From contig JBLMZJ010000122.1 in assembly GCA_050258735.1 (NCBI GenBank), positions 1-50,239 on the forward strand: a stretch of DNA of 50,239 nucleotides, given 5' to 3'. A program made the position numbers and the translations under genes. Origin of the DNA: Syntrophomonas_A sp050258735 (GTDB lineage Bacteria; Bacillota; Syntrophomonadia; Syntrophomonadales; Syntrophomonadaceae). Shown one piece after another: positions 15,599-23,626 of this stretch (position 1 is the first letter of the stretch; the number at the start of each line of letters is the position of its first letter). Below the pieces are notes generated by a model. The model ran no database searches, had not been told where the DNA came from, and saw only the letters and a program-made list of their open reading frames with translations.

Positions 15599-18211
15599 TC
15601 ATTCGTTGAAGTACCCCCTGACCTCCCGGGACCTTACGTCAGCTTCTATATAGATTTTTTCGTCGCACCCCTCCAGATTCCATACCCTTATTACCTTTTC
15701 CATACCCGGAAATCCAGGAAAGAGCTCATTAAATGAATTAGGCAAGGTGTCCAGATATGACATATCGAAAAAAGACCCCTCGCTTTCTCCGAGCAGTGCG
15801 ATATAGAATATTTGAGTTTCCACCAGATCCTGAAAGAAATGAGTACCATAAGAAAGCTCCGGCATAAAGCCTTCCTTCTGTTCGGCCATTTCTACCAAAA
15901 TCGATGCGTTACATATCTCCGCAAACGAAACCGGCACGCCAAGAGAAGGGGTAGTTGTCCCCCAGCGTCCCGGCCCGATCAACATCAAGGGCAAGACCCC
16001 GGCTTGTTTGGCCATCCGGTTAACTTTTCCCACCAAACGAGCTACCTGATATTTGTCGGTGTTATTCAGTTCAAGATATTCAGGCCCGATATAAACTATA
16101 CCCTTGATCTGTTCTGAAAGGTTGCCTCCCATAAAACTGGGGCTGGTAAGGAATAGCCGGTCACCTTCCTTGTCTTCCGGCAAGCGGGTAAGACGGGCCG
16201 AATGCTTGAAAGTCTGCAGGGGGCGACACTGCAATAGATTCAGCTGCATAGTGCCATCAGGGGCAAAATTTACGGTAAATTCAGTATCGACCGGGTAATC
16301 ATAGGCCTGCTGCAAATCGTCAAGCATCCTCCGCATAACATCCACATAGGGAGTGGTCGATAATAGCTTTTCAAAAGTTAAAATCCAGCTTTCCGGGTGA
16401 GGTCTGCCTAATTCGCGCAATCGTCTGGTACGTTCATAATCATATGAGGCGGTCAGATCCCAGGCAATGTGGCGCTCATGGTTTAAAGCCAGCTTGTTTA
16501 ATGACACACTTCCCCATTCGTTGAGAACGGTATCGAGTACGTCAACATTGTGCTGAGAAAACCGCATGATATCTTCCCGGCTGGAATCTGGCCTGAGCAT
16601 CGGTTTATCCAGTGCGATCAAACGCGGATAGTCATTACCAACGCGGTCCACCGCCCGGGTACCCAGCCCGAAGACCAAGCGCACCATGCCGGCCGCTGAA
16701 TCCATATCGCTTCGCCAGACATAAGGGTTATGAGACATGGCCACTCCAGCCAGATCGGGAAAGAAATAGTGTTGGTGATGGGAACCGGATACCCGTTGGA
16801 CCAGCAGTGCCATCTGTTCATCGCTTTGGTCCAGACCACGCTGCAGGCGGTAGGCCAGAGCGCTGTCATTTAAAGTACTGGCATAGACCGTCTTTACTGC
16901 TTGTTCAAATCGTTCCAATCTTTCCTGGGGCGTACCCTGGTTTACACAGAACACACTCTCATATTTCCCTGCAAAAGCATTGCCAAAACCATCTTCAAGC
17001 AAACTGCTGGATCGCACGATGATAGGTGCCTGCCCGAAATAATCCAGCATCTGATCGAACTGTTCCTCTATGGTACGGGGTATGACTCCATCCAAGATCT
17101 GCACCTTTAGTTCGCGGGCAATCGAGAAATAATATTCCGGCTGCTTCTGCAGGAGGCGCAGGTTCCAGCACCCGTTTTCCACCAGATAGGTATAGTACAC
17201 ATCTGAACCGATATAATATGAATCGTGCGGCTCAAGCCACTGTTCCCAATTGAAATCGTTATCACTGCGGAGAATACTTCTGGCCAGGAGCATTCCCACC
17301 GTTTTGCCGCCTATATAACCAGACCCGATCAAGCGGTTGCGTACCTCCAACAAGTCTTCCAGGGTCAGGTACTGCATCGCCAGTTTGAGCATCCTCTCCT
17401 CGCGTCCGATCAGCATCTGGCACAAACGCTCGCACATTTCAGGTTCTTCAGATATCGCATCCCAATCATGTTCTTTTAAGCGTTCAAAGAGCCCTTGCGC
17501 TTTTAGAAATATGCGATCCCAGTAATCTAATTGTCTTTCGGTATGGCTGGCGCCTCTTTGTTGGAATAGGGAAAAGAAATGGGCTGCCTGCACACTGCTG
17601 GTCATCGGGACAAAATCATTAAGGTTTTCAACATGCGGAAGGAACATAGTGCTGGAATATCGCCCCAGGACTTTTATCGGGTGAACATAATAAGTACCTT
17701 CATATTGATATACATCGATCAGCAACTGTGTGGTTTCTCTGATCCGGGCGATCGTTTCAAAGGAGTTCGAATTACGTATCACCGTAAAATAGGCTATCGT
17801 ATTCAACTCGTGCAGATAAGGGCAAACAACCTTGAAGAAGTTGCCGATCATCAGATCGGTCGCCCAGGATTGAAGAAGTTCGGAAAGACAATCAAAAATG
17901 TAATAAACTCCGTAACCTTCCTCCGAAGCGATACTGTACACGCGGCTGGAAAAAGCCTCGAAGCCGGTGTCAGGATCCAATTCGTAAACGGTTACCCGGG
18001 GATCGCTATCAATAACTGGCGGATGTTTACCAAAACGAAAATATATCACCTTGCGCTCATCGGCGGCAGCCTGTATCAGCAGAGGAGTGACGAAGTGCCT
18101 GTAGTCCTGAATATGATCAACTTGCCAGACTACATTGTCACCCATGCGAAGTCCGTCAAGAATGCGATCCAAACCGGCTAATCCGGTTGATATGCGTCCT
18201 AAAGCGGTCAT
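15599..18211 (-). CDS. Degenerate KaiC-like domain fused to PEP-synthase ATP-binding domain
   Basis: An 870-residue protein. Residues ~5-190 follow the KaiC/RAD55 pattern (RISTGLAGLDRILDGL), but the P-loop is missing; the expected GxxxxGKT is replaced by QVDHIQDYRHF. From about 294 comes the pyruvate-phosphate-dikinase N-terminal, ATP-grasp-like domain, with GSGYIGGKTVGM and VRSSSLLEDGFGNAFAGKYE (near 399-418) and the late CRPLQTF motif. The phosphohistidine swivelling domain and PEP/pyruvate barrel of true PEP synthase are absent, so canonical PEP synthesis is not expected. It may bind or transfer phosphate from ATP to a partner. The ATG at 18211 has a strong GGGAGGAGG site. It lies convergent with the IclR gene and downstream of gdhA2 on the same strand. 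Confidence 0.85.
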   Translation of the reverse strand: MTALGRISTGLAGLDRILDGLRMGDNVVWQVDHIQDYRHFVTPLLIQAAADERKVIYFRFGKHPPVIDSDPRVTVYELDPDTGFEAFSSRVYSIASEEGYGVYYIFDCLSELLQSWATDLMIGNFFKVVCPYLHELNTIAYFTVIRNSNSFETIARIRETTQLLIDVYQYEGTYYVHPIKVLGRYSSTMFLPHVENLNDFVPMTSSVQAAHFFSLFQQRGASHTERQLDYWDRIFLKAQGLFERLKEHDWDAISEEPEMCERLCQMLIGREERMLKLAMQYLTLEDLLEVRNRLIGSGYIGGKTVGMLLARSILRSDNDFNWEQWLEPHDSYYIGSDVYYTYLVENGCWNLRLLQKQPEYYFSIARELKVQILDGVIPRTIEEQFDQMLDYFGQAPIIVRSSSLLEDGFGNAFAGKYESVFCVNQGTPQERLERFEQAVKTVYASTLNDSALAYRLQRGLDQSDEQMALLVQRVSGSHHQHYFFPDLAGVAMSHNPYVWRSDMDSAAGMVRLVFGLGTRAVDRVGNDYPRLIALDKPMLRPDSSREDIMRFSQHNVDVLDTVLNEWGSVSLNKLALNHERHIAWDLTASYDYERTRRLRELGRPHPESWILTFEKLLSTTPYVDVMRRMLDDLQQAYDYPVDTEFTVNFAPDGTMQLNLLQCRPLQTFKHSARLTRLPEDKEGDRLFLTSPSFMGGNLSEQIKGIVYIGPEYLELNNTDKYQVARLVGKVNRMAKQAGVLPLMLIGPGRWGTTTPSLGVPVSFAEICNASILVEMAEQKEGFMPELSYGTHFFQDLVETQIFYIALLGESEGSFFDMSYLDTLPNSFNELFPGFPGMEKVIRVWNLEGCDEKIYIEADVRSREVRGYFNE

Positions 18212-18383
18212 ACTACCTCCTCCCTCGTTTTGACTCAATTTAACACGTCCACCTTACCAATATAGCTTTCTTGGTTCCCCTAATCAAAGTCTTCCATGCG
18301 AAAATATATCAATCATAGTTATAGTCACTTCTGGTTATTATCTGCCGGAAACCACATCGCATACCTCACTTATTAAGAGAAAA

Positions 18384-18579
18384 GGGAGCCATTACGGCTC
18401 CCTCCAAGCCGATGACAAAAGCGAATATCTGCGTTGTTGCTCAAAACCCCGCTCAATCAACGTACGTAAGTACGCCTCAATCGCGGGCTTTTCGCACGCC
18501 TTGATCTTCACTCTTGTCATCGCCCTGCCATCTTGCCGACTTTGTCGACAATCTGGAGGGAGCCATTACGGCTCCCTCC
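18384..18579. repeat. Structured element between two identical hairpins, 3' of gdhA2
   Basis: The same 22-base hairpin GGGAGCCATTACGGCTCCCTCC occurs at 18384-18405 and 18558-18579. Between them is a 111-bp element (18411-18521) with imperfect terminal inverted repeats: GATGACAAAAGCGAA on the left and TTCACTCTTGTCATC on the right. Its centre folds as CCCGC...CGTAC-GTAA-GTACG...GCGGG. A related element lies 3' of glnA. The right hairpin is 12 bases after the gdhA2 stop; on the minus strand the left copy has the better U-run. The 18212-18383 stretch holds no gene that I can see. Confidence 0.75.
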
Positions 18580-18591
18580 AGCTTAAACTTT

Positions 18592-19929
18592 TTATACCAC
18601 GCCTTGTGCTTTCATGGCCTCAGCCACTTTGAGGAATCCGGCTATGTTGGCACCTGCTACCAGGTTGTTTTCCAAACCGTATTCCTTGGCAGCTTCACTG
18701 GACTTACGGTAGATATCCTTCATGATGCCTTTCAGACGAGAATCCACCTCTTCAAAGGTCCAGGCATAACGCATACTATTCTGAGACATTTCTAATCCAG
18801 ATACTGCTACGCCTCCTGCATTAACTGCCTTGGCCGGGCCAAACAAGACCCCCTTCTCCAGGAAGAAGTTAACAGCATCAGCCATACACGGCATATTGGC
18901 ACCTTCTGCTACGCAAAAACATCCGTTGGCTACAAGCTTCTGGGCATCAGCCAAAGAAACCTCATTCTGCGTTGCAGTAGGTATAGCTATGTCACAAGGT
19001 ACTTCCCAGGGTGAACGTCCTTCTACCCACTGCAGGCCGAATTCCTTGGCATAGTCCTGGGCAGGTCGGCGATAAACGCACCACAAGTCCATAAGGAAAT
19101 CAAGTTTTTCACCCTTGATGCCTTCAGGATCATGGACATAACCATATTCATCGCCGATGGTTACGACTTTGCCGCCCATCTGATTGGCTTTTTCGATCAG
19201 GTAGGTTCCTACATTGCCATAACCTGAGATGGTGATGGTCTTGCCATTTACGCTTTCGCCGCGGGAAGCCAGCATTTCTTCTACGAAATACATAGCTCCA
19301 TATCCGGTAGCTTCAGGCCGAGCCAGACTGCCGCCCCAGGTAATGCCTTTTCCGGTCAGAACACCAGAGAAAGCATTGACTATGCGCTTATACTGTCCAA
19401 AGAGATAACCGATTTCCCTTCCGCCTACTCCGATATCTCCAGCGGGAACGTCGGTATCAGGTCCGATATGACGATACAATTCAGTAGCAAAGCTCTGGCA
19501 AAAGCGCATGATTTCGCCATCGGATTTGCCGCGTGGGTCAAAGTCGCTGCCACCTTTGGCTCCACCCATGGGCAGTCCAGTAAGAGCATTCTTGAAGATC
19601 TGCTCGAAACCCAGGAACTTGATGATGCCAATATAAACCGATGGATGAAATCTTAAGCCGCCCTTATATGGCCCGATCGCGCTGTTGAATTGTACCCGAA
19701 AACCGCGGTTGACTACTACTTCCCCGGCATCATTTACCCAGGGTACCCGGAAAACGATCTGCCTTTCCGGTTCGACCAGCCGCTCCAGCACTCCGCTGGA
19801 AATATACTCGGGGTGACGTTGGATCACTGGTTCAAGTGATTCCAGTACCTCATGCACGGCCTGGTGAAACTCAGGCTCGCCAGAGTTGCGCTTGGCAACT
19901 CTTTCCATTAACTCATTTACATATGCCAC
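18592..19929 (-). CDS. gdhA: Glutamate dehydrogenase 2 (hexameric, variant coenzyme loop)
   Basis: A 445-residue paralogue of the 13181 gene with the same architecture. The catalytic lysine region reads GLPMGGAKGGSDFDPRGKSD. The dinucleotide-binding motif is GYGNVG followed by a GDEYGYVHDPEGI loop; the acidic Asp-Glu replaces the SDSSG of copy 1, suggesting a different coenzyme preference (possibly NAD, inference). The start is a GTG about 10 bases after AAAGGAGG. Its promoter, a palindromic operator and an upstream activator-like box are listed separately. Possible roles are glutamate degradation by copy 2 and synthesis by copy 1, but the sequence alone cannot settle direction. Confidence 0.96.
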   Translation of the reverse strand: MAYVNELMERVAKRNSGEPEFHQAVHEVLESLEPVIQRHPEYISSGVLERLVEPERQIVFRVPWVNDAGEVVVNRGFRVQFNSAIGPYKGGLRFHPSVYIGIIKFLGFEQIFKNALTGLPMGGAKGGSDFDPRGKSDGEIMRFCQSFATELYRHIGPDTDVPAGDIGVGGREIGYLFGQYKRIVNAFSGVLTGKGITWGGSLARPEATGYGAMYFVEEMLASRGESVNGKTITISGYGNVGTYLIEKANQMGGKVVTIGDEYGYVHDPEGIKGEKLDFLMDLWCVYRRPAQDYAKEFGLQWVEGRSPWEVPCDIAIPTATQNEVSLADAQKLVANGCFCVAEGANMPCMADAVNFFLEKGVLFGPAKAVNAGGVAVSGLEMSQNSMRYAWTFEEVDSRLKGIMKDIYRKSSEAAKEYGLENNLVAGANIAGFLKVAEAMKAQGVV

Positions 19930-19963
19930 TGCACTCTTTCCTCCTTTGGAATTTTTACATGCC

Positions 19964-19979
19964 TGCGATAGCTATCACA
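19964..19979 (-). promoter_or_regulatory. Palindromic operator at the gdhA2 start site
   Basis: TGCGATAGCTATCACA is an almost perfect 16-bp inverted repeat just downstream of the -10 hexamer, where it would overlap the transcription start. This is a typical repressor position. The protein is unknown. Confidence 0.5.
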
Positions 19980-19980
19980 A

Positions 19981-20010
19981 ATTATAATGATTTATCAAAG
20001 CTTATGTAAA
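19981..20010 (-). promoter_or_regulatory. Promoter of gdhA2
   Basis: On the minus strand TTTACA (20005-20010), 18-base spacer, TATAAT (19981-19986), about 50 bases before the GTG start. Confidence 0.7.
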
Positions 20011-20026
20011 TAGATTTTCCTGGGGT

Positions 20027-20039
20027 ATATTGTATGCAA
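20027..20039 (-). promoter_or_regulatory. Nitrogen-type box upstream of gdhA2
   Basis: The minus strand reads TTGCATACAATAT, identical over 13 bases to the box upstream of nuoE. Its TGCATACA core (20031-20038) is 44 bases from the -10 hexamer. The remaining 20040-20203 stretch shows only a TTACGGC/GCCGTAA hairpin (about 20068-20096). Confidence 0.5.
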
Positions 20040-20203
20040 GCTATCCATAAGCGCGGAGACCAACCTTACGGCTCAAGCAAAACCAACGCCGTAAAATGTT
20101 GAATTACCAAGGTATGCTCAACAATGGAGAAAAAAGAGATGACGATCACGATAGAACTACGGACTGTGAAAAGGCGGTTCAAAAGCACGCAATACTTATT
20201 CTG

Positions 20204-21097
20204 TTAAAACTTGTAGTTCTGGACGAACTCAAGGAAATTCTCAACTGATTTCCGGCGCGTCTTTTGTCGTGGAAATACCACATAAAAATAACGGGAGGCA
20301 CCCGGATCACTGATAGAAAGACCCTTCAGTTTGCGATGTGGGTCAATTTTTCTTATAGCCCAGCGGGACACAACGGCAATCCCCATCCCTGACTCGACTG
20401 ATGCTAGTACCGCTTCGGTACTTCCAGCCTCCATGTAGACATTTATATCTTCCTTGCGGATACCACGAGCAGCCAGCAAGTCTTCCGTCGCCTTGCGGGT
20501 TCCCGAGCCCTTCTCCCGAAAAATCCAACGTTCCCCCGCCAGATCCTTAAGACTGACCTTATCCGAAGAAGCTAGTTTATGGTTGGCGGGAAGAAGCGCT
20601 ACTAATTCATCTTCCAGCCATTTGAATCCATCGATTTTTCTATTGTTTATCCATCCACCGACAATGCCGACATCTATCTCTCTTTCGCTGACCTTGCCCA
20701 ATATCTTTTCGGTGTCAGCTATATCCATGGTGATGCCTATATTAGGATAGTTATCCTTGAAGTCCTTTATCAGTTTGGGCAGGATGTATTCGCCCGGTAT
20801 ATTGCTGGCCCCCAGTGCCAGCGTGCCCTTATGGGCATCAACCAGATTAGCCATTTCTTTTTCAGTCTTTTCAACGGCTCTTACAATTTCCCGCGCACAA
20901 TTATAAAGGATCTCTCCTGCCTCCGTGGTTTTCAATCGGCGGCCCGATCTTTCCAACAAAAGGACTCCGTACATGTCTTCAAGCGCTTGGATCTGTTTGG
21001 TGATGGCTGGTTGGGACAGTCCAAACTCGTCAGCCGTTCTGGACAAATTTTGGGTCTCCACCACGCGGATAAAGGTCTTGAACAGGTTTATATTCAT
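20204..21097 (-). CDS. LysR-family transcriptional regulator
   Basis: A 297-residue regulator. The N-terminal helix-turn-helix (about 1-60) has NLSRTADEFGLSQPAITKQI, and a periplasmic-binding-protein-like effector domain (about 88-295) starts at LALGASNIPGEYILPKLI. LysR proteins usually act as tetrameric activators that bind near -65 and respond to a small molecule. It is encoded on the same strand as gdhA2, about 275 bases upstream. It resembles CysL/CysB-like members in the GSGTRKATE loop, but the effector cannot be read from sequence. It is one candidate for the protein that binds the shared nitrogen-type box. The start is the ATG at 21097 after GGGGGTG. Confidence 0.93.
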   Translation of the reverse strand: MNINLFKTFIRVVETQNLSRTADEFGLSQPAITKQIQALEDMYGVLLLERSGRRLKTTEAGEILYNCAREIVRAVEKTEKEMANLVDAHKGTLALGASNIPGEYILPKLIKDFKDNYPNIGITMDIADTEKILGKVSEREIDVGIVGGWINNRKIDGFKWLEDELVALLPANHKLASSDKVSLKDLAGERWIFREKGSGTRKATEDLLAARGIRKEDINVYMEAGSTEAVLASVESGMGIAVVSRWAIRKIDPHRKLKGLSISDPGASRYFYVVFPRQKTRRKSVENFLEFVQNYKF

Positions 21098-21168
21098 GCT
21101 TGCACCCCCGGGAGGTTTAAAATAAAATCACAGCGTATTTAATAGCTTGTATTGCCCGATTGCAAATA

Positions 21169-21186
21169 ATCTGCGTTAATCTGCGT
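21169..21186. repeat. ATCTGCGT direct pair
   Basis: ATCTGCGT occurs at 21169 and 21179, related to the ATCTGTGT triplet near 10531. It lies between sufBD and the LysR gene. Confidence 0.5.
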
Positions 21187-21205
21187 CTATTCCGTTCCCC
21201 TGTTT

Positions 21206-22129
21206 CTATTTCAGGAAGCCTTCGATTATCGTGTTTACAGCTTCCTCTTCGGTTAGGCCCAGTGACATCAGCTTGACCAACTGCTCACCTGCGATCTTGC
21301 CGATAGCTGCTTCGTGGGTCAGAACAGCCTGAGCGTCCTCAGCCACCAGTTGCGGAACGGATTGGATATGGGCCTGATCCATGATTATAGCATCACACTC
21401 CAGATGTCCCAGGGCATCGGCCTGACCAATGAGCGCGGCTTTGAAAACCTGGCTGGACTTGTCCCGGGCAACGGCACGGGATAGTATCTGGGCATTGCCA
21501 TCGGTCCCTTCGAGGTATACATCGATGATAGACTCGGCCTTTTGTTCATCGTGAGTCATAAGCCGCTCGGTGATTTTCAGGCTGCCATGTTCGTGGATAC
21601 GTGCTACCGTTGAACGCAAGGTATCATCAACACCAGCGATTTGTACCAGTTCCATTTCGGCACTGGCACCGCTCTCCACGGTAATATCTGTAGTAGGGTT
21701 CAATATCTTCTTGCCTCGTCCGCTGCCTTCACCATAGTGTTTCTCTACATACTTCATATGCGATCCATTTTTTACGATAATGGTGTGGATGCCGTCATGC
21801 CCGGAATCGGCATGGCTGTCGTTGTGGATGCCGCAGCCGGCCACAATGGTAACATCCGCGTCTTCGTTGACGATAAAGGTGTTATAGACCTTGTCCTTGA
21901 ATCCGGCCTGGGTAACAATGACCGGTACATGGACCGTTTCATTCTTAGTACCCGCTTTGACTTCCACTTTAAGTCCGGTCCCGTCATCATTGGGCCCGAC
22001 ACTGATATTGGGAGATGAATTGCGTATTACCGCTTTACCGTCTACCCTGATATTAAGAGCTCCGGATGGTATTTCTCTGAGATCAGTAATGGTACTGATC
22101 AGCTTCATGTCTTCATCTTTAAAATTCAT
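21206..22129 (-). CDS. SufB/SufD-family Fe-S assembly scaffold protein
   Basis: A 307-residue, shorter-than-usual SufB/D protein that would pair with SufC to form the minimal SUF scaffold on which iron-sulfur clusters are built in the cytoplasm. Family signs are the right-handed beta-helix core with DVTIVAGCGIHND, the SRAVARDKSSQVFKA segment and the C-terminal LTHEAAIGKIAGEQLVKLMS motif, where other members read HEA.IG....EQ. Its start overlaps the end of sufC by 11 bases, with GGGGGGAAATAGG as ribosome binding site, so the two are translationally coupled. No sufS or sufU is nearby. Anaerobes often carry this two-gene form. Confidence 0.9.
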   Translation of the reverse strand: MNFKDEDMKLISTITDLREIPSGALNIRVDGKAVIRNSSPNISVGPNDDGTGLKVEVKAGTKNETVHVPVIVTQAGFKDKVYNTFIVNEDADVTIVAGCGIHNDSHADSGHDGIHTIIVKNGSHMKYVEKHYGEGSGRGKKILNPTTDITVESGASAEMELVQIAGVDDTLRSTVARIHEHGSLKITERLMTHDEQKAESIIDVYLEGTDGNAQILSRAVARDKSSQVFKAALIGQADALGHLECDAIIMDQAHIQSVPQLVAEDAQAVLTHEAAIGKIAGEQLVKLMSLGLTEEEAVNTIIEGFLK

Positions 22130-22865
22130 AGCCTATTTCCCCCCGGCACTGCATTCTAACCTTGCATTCTATGTCATCTTTGATAAGGGGCCAGATTTCC
22201 GCTCCGCTGCCCTGTTTGTCTATTCTGCCTCCATCAACTACGATGATCTCATCACAGATAGGTAATACCCGTTCATTGTGCGTAATAATGACTGCGGTCG
22301 ACTTGGGGCTGTTCTGGTACTTGGCTATGATCAACCCGATCAATCGCTGTATAGTCCACAAATCGACTCCGGCCTCGGGTTCATCGAAAATACTGACCCT
22401 TGCATCCCTGGCAAGAACTTGAGCGATCTCTATACGTTTCATTTCGCCCCCCGACAGACCCGGTCCCACGTCACGGTCCATGTAGTCTTCAGGACACAAC
22501 CCAACATCCCGCAGGTTTTTACGGACCCCAACCTGATCAAGGCCTGGGCTGGCAATGTTAAGCATATCCGGAATGGTGAGGCCTTTAAAACGCGGAGGTT
22601 GTTGAAAGGCGTAGGCTATCCCCTTTTTGGCTCTTTCACTTACGGAAAGATCGCTGATATCCTCATCGTCGAGAAGGACCCGTCCGCTGTTGTGTTTATA
22701 TATACCCATGATGACCTTCGCTATCGTGGTTTTACCGCCGCCGTTGGGTCCGGTTATAGCGTAGAGTCTGCCGGGCTTGAATTCCAGGTTTATATCGGTG
22801 ATTATCTCCCGAACTTCGCCTCCGTTATCACCAACTGCCATACTGACGTTTTCCAGCTTCAACAT
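22119..22865 (-). CDS. sufC: SUF system ATPase
   Basis: A 248-residue ABC-type ATPase that powers conformational changes of the SufB/D scaffold during Fe-S assembly. Walker A is GPNGGGKTT, the signature is LSGGEMKRIEI, Walker B is VSIFDEPEAGVD and the switch His is in ITHNERVL. It lacks membrane segments, as expected for a soluble SufC. The ATG at 22865 follows GGAGGTC by 5 bases; an upstream in-frame start lacks this site. It is first in sufC-sufBD and is preceded by a promoter containing an inverted repeat. Confidence 0.95.
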   Translation of the reverse strand: MLKLENVSMAVGDNGGEVREIITDINLEFKPGRLYAITGPNGGGKTTIAKVIMGIYKHNSGRVLLDDEDISDLSVSERAKKGIAYAFQQPPRFKGLTIPDMLNIASPGLDQVGVRKNLRDVGLCPEDYMDRDVGPGLSGGEMKRIEIAQVLARDARVSIFDEPEAGVDLWTIQRLIGLIIAKYQNSPKSTAVIITHNERVLPICDEIIVVDGGRIDKQGSGAEIWPLIKDDIECKVRMQCRGEIGYEF

Positions 22866-22919
22866 AATATGACCTCCATAATCTAGCATTTTAGGTTAGT
22901 TTCAATCATGGTTCTGTCT

Positions 22920-22949
22920 ATTTTATCATAACGATAGGTTATATGTCTA
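22920..22949 (-). promoter_or_regulatory. sufC promoter with inverted-repeat operator
   Basis: On the minus strand TAGACA (22944-22949), 18-base spacer, TAAAAT (22920-22925). The spacer contains ATAAC-N5-GTTAT (22928-22942), placed so that a bound protein would block polymerase. Confidence 0.55.
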
Positions 22950-22989
22950 ATAATCAAGCCTGGGTATTGAGGGGTCGACCCCGGCATTG

Positions 22990-23007
22990 ATAATCCTATC
23001 TTGTTAT
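22990..23007. promoter_or_regulatory. Second sufC-type box in the sufC-fur gap
   Basis: The minus strand reads ATAACAAGATAGGATTAT, like the ATAACGATAGGTTAT of the sufC promoter with three extra bases. It lies between fur and the sufC promoter. A GGGGTCGACCCC palindrome is at 22971-22982, and CCCCGGCA/TGCCGGGG arms around this box could form a fur terminator without a U-run. Confidence 0.4.
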
Positions 23008-23038
23008 CCAAAAAAGGTGCCGGGGAAAAATGAAGGGA

Positions 23039-23491
23039 TCAATCGGATGTGCCATCCTCCAGTCTCTTGTGCAGACAATCCGGACAATAGGCATAAAGCT
23101 TGAGTTCATGGTCTATTATCTTATAACCCTGTTTCTCCAGGTGCTTCTCCAGACTGTTTAGCAGGTCGTCTTGCACTTCTATGATGCTGTTGCAGGATAA
23201 ACAAATAATATGATGATGGTGATGGGCATTTTCATCACATAATTCATAACGATATTTCCCCTGATCAAATACCGTCTTATGCAATATCTCCAGACTGGCT
23301 AGCTTTTCAAGGGTTCGATAAACTGTGGCGATCCCGATGTTCGGAAGCCTGGTTTTGGCTTCGAAGAAAACCTCATCGGCGCTCAGATGTCTGCCCCGGT
23401 TGTCCATCATTACATCAAGCACAGTGGCCCGCTGACTGGTAAGCTTATATTTACCCTGTTCCAATTTATCGTGTATAAATCGCCCTACCAT
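23039..23491 (-). CDS. fur: Fur-family metal-dependent repressor
   Basis: A 150-residue regulator. The winged helix (about 1-80) carries YKLTSQRATVLDVM and IGIATVYRTLEKL. The dimerisation domain has the His run HHHHH and Cys pairs CLSC and CPDC for structural and regulatory metals. Overall pattern is closest to Fur rather than PerR or Zur, though these are hard to separate by eye. The ATG at 23491 is preferred: the family begins a few residues before the LTSQR segment, GGGGCGGG precedes this ATG, and a Fur box lies just upstream. A longer reading from 23614 would put that box inside the coding sequence. Iron control of sufC-sufBD next door is plausible. Confidence 0.92.
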   Translation of the reverse strand: MVGRFIHDKLEQGKYKLTSQRATVLDVMMDNRGRHLSADEVFFEAKTRLPNIGIATVYRTLEKLASLEILHKTVFDQGKYRYELCDENAHHHHHIICLSCNSIIEVQDDLLNSLEKHLEKQGYKIIDHELKLYAYCPDCLHKRLEDGTSD

Positions 23492-23508
23492 ATGACCCGC
23501 CCCATAAG

Positions 23509-23523
23509 TGATTATCATTATCA
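23509..23523 (-). promoter_or_regulatory. Fur box upstream of fur
   Basis: TGATAATGATAATCA on the minus strand differs from the TGATAATNATTATCA consensus at one position. It is 18 bases upstream of the chosen fur start, suggesting autoregulation. Confidence 0.65.
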
Positions 23524-23626
23524 ATGATAGCATAACTGAAGGCCTATTAATATATTCGTTTTTTACTGAAAACAAAGGACCGAGTACTTCAGCACATCGG
23601 TCCTTTATATCCATAAATCAGAGACA

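Noticed and set aside
15599..18211. Phosphoenolpyruvate synthase
   Set aside because: Only the N-terminal ATP-binding domain is present; the phosphohistidine and PEP-binding domains are missing.
20124..20207. Small plus-strand frame of 27 codons (MEKKEMTITIEL...)
   Set aside because: No ribosome binding site, no recognisable pattern, and it runs into the LysR gene end.
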